Below the pieces are notes generated by a model. The model worked only from the letters and a program-made list of their open reading frames with translations, was not told the origin of the DNA and did no database searches. From Clostridiales bacterium (GTDB taxonomy: Bacteria; Bacillota; Clostridia; Saccharofermentanales; Saccharofermentanaceae): a DNA stretch of 64,000 nucleotides. Position 1 is the stretch's first letter. Every line of letters begins with the position of its first letter. Shown here piece after piece: positions 25,177 to 32,499 of this stretch. The stretch covers positions 206,818 to 270,817 of the forward strand of contig JAFZKB010000027.1 of the NCBI GenBank assembly GCA_017551865.1, read 5' to 3'. A program made the translations under genes and the position numbers.

Positions 25177-26613
25177 CTATTCTTCCGACTCGAGAGTGTA
25201 AACGGATACCGGCACTTCATCCGGTCTTTGCATCTCTACACGGAAGTAGACGGTCTTATCGCACTTCACTTTGACCTCAAGTCTGACAGAACCCGCCTGA
25301 TCGACATTCGCCATATCCACATAGGCGGAAAGATCGGAGGAGGTCAGTTTATCCATGACACTCTTACGTCCGACGAGACGGACGGTGACTGTCTCTACAG
25401 GGAAACCGGACCACAGATTCTTGTCCTTCATGACATCAGAATTCGCATACTGAAGCTGGAGAGTGAAGGTCTTGTCGGTGACCGGGTTCGTCGTTACCTG
25501 GATATACATCCACAGCATCAGCGAGAACAGGAAAGAGATCAGCAGAAGCACAGCGCTTCGGGAACGCTTTCCGTTCTTTCTGGTCTTTTTCTTCTGGGCC
25601 ACGACCGGAAGAGATTCTTCTTCACTCTTTTCAGACACCGAAGCTGTTGCGACAGATGCGGCTGCGGTGACCGGCTCAGAAGAAGTAACCTTCTCTTCGG
25701 AAGTTTCTTTCTTTGCATTTTTCTTCGTATGTTTCTTGCCACGGATCTGAAGTCGGTTCGGCGCAGAGGCCAGACCCAGCAGATAGTAAAGATTCTTACG
25801 GAGTTCCTGTCCGTCCTTCATTTCGTAAAGTACACCGTCCACGGCAATGGAAATCGTACCGCGCTCTTCGGATACAACGATCGCCACGGTGTCACCGATC
25901 TCACTGGCACCAACGGCCGCTCTATGACGTGTGCCATATCTTTCGATCATGTGGAAGGTCTCGGAAAGCGGAACATGACATCTCGCCGCGATTATCCTGC
26001 CGTCACGGATCAGGAGCGCACCATCGTGCATCGGCGAGCCCTTATAGAAGATCGACTGGAGCATGGAATTGGTCACGGAAGAATCGAGTCTTACGACATT
26101 TTCCTGCTTGAGGAGTTCACCTAATTTCGTAGATCTTTCTAGGAGCATGATCGCACCGGTATATGTGCGGCTCATCTCATTACATGCCTTGACGATCTCA
26201 TCGACCATCGTGACATAACGGAACTGTTCGTCCGAATCATCATTGATCAGCACATTCGAAAAGGACGAGAAGGATTTTAAGCCCACCGTCTCAAGCGCAT
26301 GACGGAGCTCCGGCTGGAAGATGACGACGAACAGGATCGCGACGATATAAAGGAGTTTATCGAAGATATATCCGACCATCTCCAGACCCAGAAAGCTGCA
26401 GAAAAGGATGAATACGAGGATAAGAAGTACACCCTTCAGAAGCTGCCATGCACGGGTATCACGGAGTACGCGGAGAAGATTGTAGAGGATGATCGTGACC
26501 AGGACGATGTCGATGACATAGCGGACGAGATCCAGCGGACCGCCGAAAAACATATAACCGCTGTCCAGACTGGAGAAAATTTCACGGATAAAATCTGTGA
26601 ACTTTTCAAACAT
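25177..26613 (-). CDS. cdaA: Fused diadenylate cyclase CdaA and YbbR/CdaR regulator
   Basis: 478 aa. Residues 1-290 are a complete CdaA: three N-terminal TM segments (to about 98) and a DAC domain with DGA (197-199) and RHR (229-231), the motifs needed to make c-di-AMP from two ATP. A Lys/Glu/Ser linker (291-352) leads to a fourth TM segment (353-373) and one YbbR domain (375-475), as in CdaR. CdaA and CdaR are normally separate neighbouring genes and CdaR usually has several YbbR repeats. Here they are one frame. GGGGGAG precedes the ATG. No glmM lies nearby. Confidence 0.92.
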   Translation of the reverse strand: MFEKFTDFIREIFSSLDSGYMFFGGPLDLVRYVIDIVLVTIILYNLLRVLRDTRAWQLLKGVLLILVFILFCSFLGLEMVGYIFDKLLYIVAILFVVIFQPELRHALETVGLKSFSSFSNVLINDDSDEQFRYVTMVDEIVKACNEMSRTYTGAIMLLERSTKLGELLKQENVVRLDSSVTNSMLQSIFYKGSPMHDGALLIRDGRIIAARCHVPLSETFHMIERYGTRHRAAVGASEIGDTVAIVVSEERGTISIAVDGVLYEMKDGQELRKNLYYLLGLASAPNRLQIRGKKHTKKNAKKETSEEKVTSSEPVTAAASVATASVSEKSEEESLPVVAQKKKTRKNGKRSRSAVLLLISFLFSLMLWMYIQVTTNPVTDKTFTLQLQYANSDVMKDKNLWSGFPVETVTVRLVGRKSVMDKLTSSDLSAYVDMANVDQAGSVRLEVKVKCDKTVYFRVEMQRPDEVPVSVYTLESEE

Positions 26614-26645
26614 GGTCGCTCCCCCTACTTTTAAGACTTCTATTC

Positions 26646-26654
26646 ATTATAGCA
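26646..26654 (-). promoter_or_regulatory. Extended -10 promoter for the cda gene
   Basis: Minus-strand TGCTATAAT lies 33 nt before the cda ATG, just after the Crp-family gene stop. The -35 is weak. Confidence 0.5.
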
Positions 26655-26665
26655 TACTTCGTCTC

Positions 26666-27340
26666 TTACACGCCACCGACGTCATTTTCGAGGAGGTCCT
26701 TGTCAAGGATCGTAATCGTCCGGGAATTGACCTTGATCCTTCCTTCGCTTTCCATTGCCAGGAGTTCACGGGAAAAACTCGGACGCGGAAGCGCAAGAAG
26801 GTTGGAGACGACTTCTCTTGAGCCCGGAAGCTTGACCGTAAGACTGTCCTGACGCTTCGAAAGCAGAAGCAGATAGAACGCCACTTTCTGACGTACCGTC
26901 TTCTGCGAAAGAAGCGTGATCCGGTTGTCCTGCTTCTTGATACGGTCCTGCATAATACGTACGAAATTTCTTCTAAGCTTCGGGAAATCCGACGCAAGAA
27001 CAGCCAGATCCTCCAGCGGGAGATATAAAATATCGATATCCGTCAGCGCCTCAAGTGCGTAGGGATAATGCTTGTTGTCGAAGATGACCACTTCTTCGCC
27101 GAAACAGTCACCGCGTTCAAGAAGATAAAGCGTCACATAATCGCCGTTGGAAGCATATTTCTGCACGGCCGCTTCCCCCTTGGAAAGAAAGAGCATGCCC
27201 TTGCAGATATCACCTTCCGTCACCGCAAGTTCACCTCTTTTGAATGTCTTTTTACGAAGGAAACCCGCACACTTGTCAATACATTCCTCCGGAAGTCCAG
27301 AAAAAAGCGCAACCTCTTTCAAAAGTTCTTCTTTTTTCAT
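26666..27340 (-). CDS. Crp/Fnr-family transcriptional regulator
   Basis: 224 aa. A cyclic-nucleotide-binding beta-roll (about 12-125: LFSGLPEECI, GDICKGMLFLSKGEAAV, GDCFGEEVVI) is followed by the long dimerisation helix and a C-terminal HTH (about 150-215: KLPGSREVVSNLLALPRPSFSRELLAMESEGRI). It lacks the N-terminal Fe-S cysteines of Fnr. The ligand cannot be told. It lies 27 nt after nagA on the same strand, so nagA read-through could set its level. It precedes the c-di-AMP gene, which has its own promoter. Confidence 0.9.
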   Translation of the reverse strand: MKKEELLKEVALFSGLPEECIDKCAGFLRKKTFKRGELAVTEGDICKGMLFLSKGEAAVQKYASNGDYVTLYLLERGDCFGEEVVIFDNKHYPYALEALTDIDILYLPLEDLAVLASDFPKLRRNFVRIMQDRIKKQDNRITLLSQKTVRQKVAFYLLLLSKRQDSLTVKLPGSREVVSNLLALPRPSFSRELLAMESEGRIKVNSRTITILDKDLLENDVGGV

Positions 27341-27367
27341 GTGATCCTAACCTCCCTTTCATATTTT

Positions 27368-28528
27368 TCATTCTTTATCAGCATCAAAAACCAGTCTTCC
27401 CGAAACAAAGACTTTTTTCACGTTGTAATCCATATCCATAGCGACCATGTCGGCGATCTTCCCGACTTCCAATGTGCCGAGATCCTCAGAAAGTCCCAGC
27501 ACCTTCGCCGGATTCTGCGTGCATGCTTTCAGTGCTACACGAAGCGGGAGACCGAGCTTTAAAAGATTCAGAAATTCCGCATGGATGTCTGTGGTAGATC
27601 CGGCCAGCCGTCCGCCGCCGAAATCGGTCCTTCCGTTTATAACACTAACCGGCGTTCCCCCTAAGTCATATTCTCCGTCCGGCATTCCTGCCGCACGCAT
27701 GGCATCAGATACAACGACCACTCGGTCTTCACCCAGGATCTTTATCGCCAGACGAAGCACTGCCGGATGCACATGCAGCCCGTCGCAGATCAATTCGCAT
27801 GTGACCGAATCATCTTCCAAAAGCGCGGCGACTGCCCCAGGTTCGTGATGCCCCAGAGGTTCCATCGCATTAAAAAGATGCGTTGCATTAGATATACCAT
27901 TTCCGATCGCCTCCTTACAACAGGCATAGCTTGCCGCGGTGTGGGCGCAGGAAAGGACGTACTTGTCTTTATTCTCCGAGATGAATTCTTTGGCACCGGA
28001 AAGCTCTGGAGATATATCAATAATGGAGATCAGTTTTTCTGAAAAACCCGCCGTGATCTCAGATAGATAATCAGTGGAAGGAAGCATTGCGTGCTCAGTA
28101 TTCTGCACACCGCATTTTTCTTTCGCCAGGAAAGGACCTTCGAGGCGAACGCCCAGCATTCTTGCGCCGATTCCTTCTTCTTCCGAAAAGCTCTCGGCTG
28201 CCATCAGGACACGAAGGATCTGTTCCTTCGGGATCATCATGGTCGTCGGACAGAAAGATGTCACACCTTTCGAAGCAAGATATCTGGAGATCGTTGAGAG
28301 CGCTTCGACATTTCCGTCGGATGTATCTTTATCCATGGCACCATGGATATGAAGATCTATAAATCCGGGCATCAGGATCAACCCGGAAAGATCATATTCT
28401 TCTTCATCTGCGGGGACCGAGAGTATCTCTTTTCCAATGCCGGAGATCCGCGAACCGTCCACGGTGAGAGTCATGTCTTTTTGAAGCGAAAAAGCCTCAT
28501 CCACAAGATCAACATGATTCAGACGCAT
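27368..28528 (-). CDS. nagA: N-acetylglucosamine-6-phosphate deacetylase
   Basis: 386 aa from the ATG at 28526-28528, chosen because GGAGG lies 10 nt upstream; a longer frame to 28573 has no ribosome site. Motifs are HxH (H60, H62; GFIDLHIHGA), metal Glu E130 (LEGPF), H196 (CAHT), H217 (THLFNAM) and catalytic D275 (VSDAM). NagA removes acetate from GlcNAc-6-P in amino-sugar catabolism and wall recycling, giving glucosamine-6-P for NagB (not in this window). Followed by the Crp-family regulator. All key residues are intact. Confidence 0.95.
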   Translation of the reverse strand: MRLNHVDLVDEAFSLQKDMTLTVDGSRISGIGKEILSVPADEEEYDLSGLILMPGFIDLHIHGAMDKDTSDGNVEALSTISRYLASKGVTSFCPTTMMIPKEQILRVLMAAESFSEEEGIGARMLGVRLEGPFLAKEKCGVQNTEHAMLPSTDYLSEITAGFSEKLISIIDISPELSGAKEFISENKDKYVLSCAHTAASYACCKEAIGNGISNATHLFNAMEPLGHHEPGAVAALLEDDSVTCELICDGLHVHPAVLRLAIKILGEDRVVVVSDAMRAAGMPDGEYDLGGTPVSVINGRTDFGGGRLAGSTTDIHAEFLNLLKLGLPLRVALKACTQNPAKVLGLSEDLGTLEVGKIADMVAMDMDYNVKKVFVSGRLVFDADKE

Positions 28529-28652
28529 ATAACCAAAACCTCCCTGAGGCGCCCTTCCAAAAGTACACCTCAACTAGTATTTTACAACAACTTTGAACGA
28601 AATGAGACGTTGAATCGCAAACGTGGCATTTTTCTTCACGAAAAGACACGAA

Positions 28653-28669
28653 TTTGCGAAAATCGCAAA
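28653..28669. promoter_or_regulatory. 17-bp dyad in the nagA-ilvE divergent region
   Basis: TTTGCGA-AAA-TCGCAAA, perfect 7-bp arms, about 30 bp upstream of the ilvE -10. A second TCGCAAA half-site occurs about 45 bp away, at 28615-28621. It looks like a regulator site for one or both genes; I cannot name the factor. Confidence 0.4.
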
Positions 28670-28698
28670 ATGCATGCGCCATTATACAGAAAAGAGAC

Positions 28699-28704
28699 TA
28701 TAAT
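28699..28704 (+). promoter_or_regulatory. -10 element for ilvE
   Basis: TATAAT, 39 nt before the ilvE ATG. No clear -35 is present, so an activator may be needed. Confidence 0.5.
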
Positions 28705-28743
28705 CAAGGTCAGGAAATCATCAATGTAAATAGGAGGATTATT

Positions 28744-29820
28744 ATGTTCCCAGAAATTACGGTTACTAAGACAACCTCACCAAGACAAAAACCGCAGCCA
28801 GGTCAGCCGCTGCCTTTCGGTCACATCTTCTCTGATCACATGTTCGTAATGGACTATGTTGAGGGTCAGGGCTGGATCAACCCGAGGATCGTTCCGTACG
28901 GCCCGTTCGAGATCGAGCCGTCCGCCATGGTATTCCACTATGGCCAGGCTGTATTCGAAGGTCTGAAGGCATATATGTGCGAAGACGGTTCCATCAACCT
29001 TTTCCGTCCGGCCTGCAACTTCGAAAGAATGAATAACAGTAACGACCGTCTTGTTATCCCGAAGGTAGATGTTGACTTCTGCGTATATGCTACAAAGAAG
29101 CTCGTTGAACTCGACAAGGATTGGATCCCGTCCGGCAAAGGCGAGTCTCTCTACATCCGTCCGTTCGTTATCGCAACAGACCCGTTCCTCGGCGTACGCG
29201 CTTCCAATACCTATAAGTTCTTCATCCTTCTCTCACCTTCCGGTGCTTACTATGCGCACGGTATCAAGCCGGTAAAGATCTATGTAGAAGACAAGTACGT
29301 CCGTGCTGTACGTGGCGGTACTGGTTTTACCAAGTGCGCCGGTAACTACGGTTGCTCCCTGATCGCTCAGACCATCGCTCATGATTCCGGTTACGAGCAG
29401 GTACTGTGGCTCGACGGCGTTGAGCAGAAATACATCGAAGAAGTTGGTGCTATGAACATCATGTTCATCATCGACGGCAAGCTCGTTACACCTTCTCTGG
29501 CAGCCGGTTCTATCCTGCCGGGTATCACCAGAAGATCCTGCATCGAGATCGCAAAGTCCATGGGCATGGAAGTTGAAGAAAGAAAGATCTCCATCGAGGA
29601 AGTCATCGAAGCTGGTAAGTCCGGCCGCATGCAGGAGTGCTTCGGTTGCGGTACCGCTGCTGTTGTTTCTCCTGTTGGCGAACTCAAGTATGAAGATACT
29701 GTTATCCACATCAACAACGGTGAGATCGGTCCGATCACACAGAAATTCTACGATACGATCACAGGTATCCAGAGTGGTAAAGTTGAAGATAAATTCAACT
29801 GGATCACGAAGGTAGATTGA
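28744..29820 (+). CDS. ilvE: Branched-chain amino acid aminotransferase
   Basis: 358 aa from the ATG at 28744, directly after AGGAGG with a 6-nt spacer. A class-IV PLP aminotransferase of the longer BCAT type: FHYGQAVFEGLKAY near 65-77, PLP lysine K197 in RGGTGFTKCAGNYG, EEVGAMNIMFI and the C-terminal CFGCGTAAVVSPVG. It interconverts Leu, Ile and Val with their 2-oxoacids using glutamate/2-oxoglutarate. Single-gene unit with its own terminator. It could supply 2-oxoacids to the ferredoxin oxidoreductase at 61050-63631. Confidence 0.96.
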   Translation: MFPEITVTKTTSPRQKPQPGQPLPFGHIFSDHMFVMDYVEGQGWINPRIVPYGPFEIEPSAMVFHYGQAVFEGLKAYMCEDGSINLFRPACNFERMNNSNDRLVIPKVDVDFCVYATKKLVELDKDWIPSGKGESLYIRPFVIATDPFLGVRASNTYKFFILLSPSGAYYAHGIKPVKIYVEDKYVRAVRGGTGFTKCAGNYGCSLIAQTIAHDSGYEQVLWLDGVEQKYIEEVGAMNIMFIIDGKLVTPSLAAGSILPGITRRSCIEIAKSMGMEVEERKISIEEVIEAGKSGRMQECFGCGTAAVVSPVGELKYEDTVIHINNGEIGPITQKFYDTITGIQSGKVEDKFNWITKVD

Positions 29821-29849
29821 TCCTTCTTTAAAGGATAAAAAAGACATTT

Positions 29850-29901
29850 ATACCCCCTCTTTTCTCTCACATAAAGTGCAGAAAAAGAGGGGGTATTTTT
29901 T
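29850..29901. terminator. Strong terminator after ilvE (bidirectional capable)
   Basis: Stem of about 14 bp (ATACCCCCTCTTTT / AAAAGAGGGGGTAT) followed by TTTTTT on the plus strand. On the minus strand a TTTTTT lies 9 nt past the stem, so it could also end the candidate RNA from 30060. Confidence 0.9.
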
Positions 29902-30060
29902 GCAAAACAAGTTCCTAAATCTGTGGAGAAAAGTACGTTGATCTGTTGGCCAAAGCCCCTGTAGGAAGGCCGTTTCCGCTAACTACAAAAATAACCATCT
30001 GAACGAAATCAGATGGCCATTCTTGTAGTTACAAAATCCGGACAATTTCTCCGTCTTTCT
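29902..30060 (-). ncRNA. Candidate structured small RNA
   Basis: The 327-nt gap between ilvE and the RDD gene has no credible ORF. On the minus strand a promoter (TTGTTA, 17 nt, TATTAT; 30067-30095) should start transcription near 30060. Nine nt later GGAGAAA (30046-30052) pairs with TTTCTCC (29925-29931). This closing stem encloses a long hairpin (29980-30031) and a shorter GGCC-bounded stem (about 29948-29972), giving a three-way-junction shape. Transcription would end at 29850-29901. I recognise no known RNA family (not 6S, SRP or RNase P). No expression evidence is available. Confidence 0.35.
29980..30031. repeat. 23-bp inverted repeat with 6-nt loop
   Basis: The arms (29980-30002 and 30009-30031) differ at three positions. 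In minus-strand RNA all three become G-U pairs, giving an unbroken 23-bp stem; in plus-strand RNA they are A-C mismatches. That asymmetry favours a minus-strand transcript. It has no target-site duplications or mobile-element features. Confidence 0.7.
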
Positions 30061-30066
30061 GTGAAG

Positions 30067-30095
30067 ATAATACCACGTATTTGATAAAATAACAA
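30067..30095 (-). promoter_or_regulatory. Promoter of the candidate small RNA
   Basis: Minus strand TTGTTA (30090-30095), 17-nt spacer, TATTAT (30067-30072). It lies downstream of the RDD gene stop and points away from it into gene-free DNA. Confidence 0.5.
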
Positions 30096-30147
30096 GTGTC
30101 AAAAACAGATCTTCACGCAATTGTAAAACGGATTCAATAAACGGGTA

Positions 30148-30717
30148 TTAGAACTCGAAGATCTTGAAGTTGGAAAGTCCGAGACTCGGATTGATTCCCA
30201 GTATGCTGTGATATCTCACAACAAACACAATTAGAAGAGAAATACCTATAAGTACAACGAGTACTCCGACAACACGCGGGATCCTCGTGGTGTTCGTTAC
30301 ATTCGTCTTCGCAATAAGATCATGGAAAGATCTTGAATCGATATTGTTCGAAGCAAAGATATAAGAAGCCAGACCAAGTATAACTGTAAACAGGCAGATG
30401 ATCTTAAAGAAGCTTCGGATGATGCAGTAGATCATGGAGTTGCCCATGTGGAAATCCACATCGCAGTTCATCGACAGTTTTCCAGGTGTCGTAGCAAAGA
30501 TCCTCGTAAGGAAAATGTCCAAGACGAAATAGATAACAACAGCGATGATCAGTGTCTTGATCAGGTTATCTCTGATGCGAAGTTCATGATTAAATACATT
30601 TGCGATCTCCGACTCATCCATAAGCACCATGAGCAGACCACAGGCGCAGCCGATAAACGTAAGAAGATCTAAAAAGACAGCAAAAAGTCTGTCAAACATT
30701 GAAGCATTAGTATTCAT
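30148..30717 (-). CDS. RDD-family membrane protein
   Basis: 189 aa from the ATG at 30715-30717 (AGGAGG 7-8 nt upstream; a GTG two codons earlier lies too close to it). Four hydrophobic segments at about 13-33, 52-72, 95-120 and 145-168. The start MFDRLFAVFLDLLTF with R and D resembles the RDD opening, and TRIFATTPGKL matches its Thr-Pro-Gly-Lys element. RDD proteins are small membrane proteins, some proposed as Na+(Li+)/H+ antiporters; function here is unknown. It has its own promoter but follows the three-gene run ending at 30785. Confidence 0.75.
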   Translation of the reverse strand: MNTNASMFDRLFAVFLDLLTFIGCACGLLMVLMDESEIANVFNHELRIRDNLIKTLIIAVVIYFVLDIFLTRIFATTPGKLSMNCDVDFHMGNSMIYCIIRSFFKIICLFTVILGLASYIFASNNIDSRSFHDLIAKTNVTNTTRIPRVVGVLVVLIGISLLIVFVVRYHSILGINPSLGLSNFKIFEF

Positions 30718-30740
30718 ATCCACCCTCCTGTTATATTTTC

Positions 30741-30769
30741 AATATAACACTCTCAAAAATATGCGTCAA
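30741..30769 (-). promoter_or_regulatory. Promoter of the RDD gene, overlapped by a dyad
   Basis: Minus strand TTGACG (30764-30769), 17-nt spacer, TATATT (30741-30746) with TG-T extension. The -10 lies within an inverted repeat GTTATATT-TTC-AATATAAC (30730-30748), so a repressor could bind there. Confidence 0.7.
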
Positions 30770-30784
30770 ATACGCTTTACCGCC

Positions 30785-31207
30785 TCAATAGTAGAAGAAG
30801 CACTTGAGTATATCCCCGGATTCCCAGCGGAAATTCAACGACTGAAACTCCCCAGGTTTCAGAGGTGTATATTTCGCTTCATCATTGCAGTGGGTCGTGA
30901 TGACATATTCCGGATCTTCCGGTATATCTTTGGAAAAGAATCCGAGCAGTTCTTTATCGTTTAATGAAAACTGCGCATTTTTGCAGTCAGCAGGAACAAG
31001 AATATCCAGGCGGAAGCGAGAGGGCTGATCCATCAGGAAAAGAAATCCAATGACCTTTCTGTCTTCTTTCGGGCAGCTGACTCTCTGACTGACGGTAACA
31101 TCTGTCCCGTCAATATTCAGCTGGTAATCCCGGTCCTCCAGTTCACTGACAACGATCCCGGTAAAAAGATCCCCGCGGATGATATTTCCATTTTCATTTT
31201 CTTCCAT
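30785..31207 (-). CDS. Hypothetical protein, unrecognised
   Basis: 140 aa, acidic, soluble, without signal peptide or membrane segment. I do not recognise the family. The predicted pattern is mostly beta strands (GIVVSELEDRDYQLNIDG, KVIGFLFLMDQPSRFRLDILVP) and the C-terminus ends KCFFYY. GAGAG precedes the ATG. It lies 29 nt after the M28-like lipoprotein gene on the same strand, so the two are probably co-expressed; its job may be tied to that protein. Confidence 0.7.
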   Translation of the reverse strand: MEENENGNIIRGDLFTGIVVSELEDRDYQLNIDGTDVTVSQRVSCPKEDRKVIGFLFLMDQPSRFRLDILVPADCKNAQFSLNDKELLGFFSKDIPEDPEYVITTHCNDEAKYTPLKPGEFQSLNFRWESGDILKCFFYY

Positions 31208-31236
31208 GTCTGATTCTCTCTTCTCTTCTTTTTCTC

Positions 31237-32457
31237 TTATGTATCTGCTTCCGATGTAGATGCGGATGCAAGGCTCTCTTTTTTCTTCGGAGCCACTGTC
31301 GGAACAAGCCGTTCACCTTCGTTATACTTTGACATCGGCACGCAATCCTTCGAACCCTTCTCGACGGCTTTTTCCACGATAAAAGAAACGACATTCACGC
31401 GTGTCTGAAGTCGCTTCTCATCCAAAGACGCCTCAAGGATCAGCGACGAATCCAGCGAGGTACCGCGTATCGCGCCGCCGTTTTGCTGCAGTTCAAGGTT
31501 TTTCGTTTCTTTCATATCGGAAAGTTTCGTGAAATTATAATCCGACGACTCGAAGAAAACGATTGGAACCGAACGCTGATCGAATACCGTATAATCCGAA
31601 GTCACCTGCGTCACTTCGCGATACATGTCGTCAGTGAAATCCCCGTTGATATCAAAGCTAAGAAGCGACATATTGTAATAGAGGTCCACACCCGTTTCCG
31701 ACTGCAGACTGTTCTCATACGCCACATCGTAGGCTTCATAGAGTTTTCTTCTATAGGAATACTTTTTCCCTTCCTGAAGCGAAGTCAGACCGGCATGTGC
31801 ATAGAGTTTGTCGCCGGCGTAGATACTCTCGATGCAGTACATGCACTCGATACTCTTTAATTCTGATTCGGAAAGACTATTCACAAAAGTCTCCGCACCC
31901 AGGTAATTCCTGGAAGAAGCACCAAACGCCACAATGATGACATCGTAACCATACTTTTTGCCGAACATTTCTTTTGCAATCGTAAGAAGAGATCCGATAC
32001 CGCAGGCATTATTCTGAATACCGTCATACTGCGGATAGGAACCTCGGCTGCTGTATCCGACCGGACTGTCATAATGCGCACCGATCACGACGGTCTTATG
32101 GACAGGAGAATACTCACCAAAAGAATCTCTCTGCATGAAGCCTTCTCCACTGATACGCACGATATAGTTATGGGATTCCGCGGCACCGGCTGACCGGATG
32201 GACTGCGTCTCTACGGTATAACCGATCTTCTCCAGTTCGTTCTTGATCATGACACCTGCGCCCTGCTCGCCCGAAGAGAAAGCATCTCTATATGGGAAGG
32301 AGGTAGCCAGTTCAAGGGCAAAATCCGCTCCATATGAACCGAAATCGGCGATCTTTTTCTCTTCCTTTTTCTTTCCGCAGGAAGGGGCTGTGATCATCAT
32401 CAGGCAGATCATGCCCGAAAAGATCCGTTTGATATACTTCTTTGTCGTATTCTTCAT
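31237..32457 (-). CDS. M28-peptidase-like lipoprotein with substituted active site
   Basis: 406 aa. Lipoprotein signal ending TAPSC (Cys at about 27), then an M28 zinc-peptidase fold. One ligand survives (H128, GAHYDS). The family's bridging-Asp motif PGADDNASG reads DGIQNNACG, the catalytic AFGAEE reads AFGASS (S181, S182), and the final YHTxxD ligand region reads YNFTKLSD. M28 enzymes cut N-terminal amino acids with two zinc ions; this copy should be inactive and may instead bind peptides outside the cell. TAGGAG precedes the ATG. It lies 42 nt after the AroB-like gene. Confidence 0.82.
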   Translation of the reverse strand: MKNTTKKYIKRIFSGMICLMMITAPSCGKKKEEKKIADFGSYGADFALELATSFPYRDAFSSGEQGAGVMIKNELEKIGYTVETQSIRSAGAAESHNYIVRISGEGFMQRDSFGEYSPVHKTVVIGAHYDSPVGYSSRGSYPQYDGIQNNACGIGSLLTIAKEMFGKKYGYDVIIVAFGASSRNYLGAETFVNSLSESELKSIECMYCIESIYAGDKLYAHAGLTSLQEGKKYSYRRKLYEAYDVAYENSLQSETGVDLYYNMSLLSFDINGDFTDDMYREVTQVTSDYTVFDQRSVPIVFFESSDYNFTKLSDMKETKNLELQQNGGAIRGTSLDSSLILEASLDEKRLQTRVNVVSFIVEKAVEKGSKDCVPMSKYNEGERLVPTVAPKKKESLASASTSEADT

Positions 32458-32499
32458 TTCTTCTCCTAAAAGACCCGGGGTGTTTTCCGATCTTTACGG

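Noticed and set aside
25177..26613. CdaA-CdaR fusion as a sequencing artefact
   Set aside because: The linker codes in one frame without a stop, start or ribosome site for a separate CdaR, and its Lys/Glu/Ser composition looks like a real linker. Error cannot be fully excluded without reads.
28529..28573. Longer N-terminus for nagA
   Set aside because: The extra 15 residues have no ribosome site, while GGAGG sits at the right distance from the ATG at 28528.
28529..28743. Riboswitch or leader-peptide attenuator upstream of ilvE
   Set aside because: No run of Ile/Leu/Val codons and no terminator/antiterminator pair; the leader after the -10 is about 35 nt.
29980..30031. Inverted repeat as a miniature transposon
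   Set aside because: No target-site duplication, no second copy in the window and no transposase-like termini.
29902..30060. 6S RNA, SRP RNA or RNase P
   Set aside because: Size and conserved core sequences of these RNAs are absent; the fold looks like a three-way junction.
29821..30147. Small protein gene in the gap after ilvE
   Set aside because: No frame with both a ribosome site and reasonable length on either strand; the structure fits RNA better.
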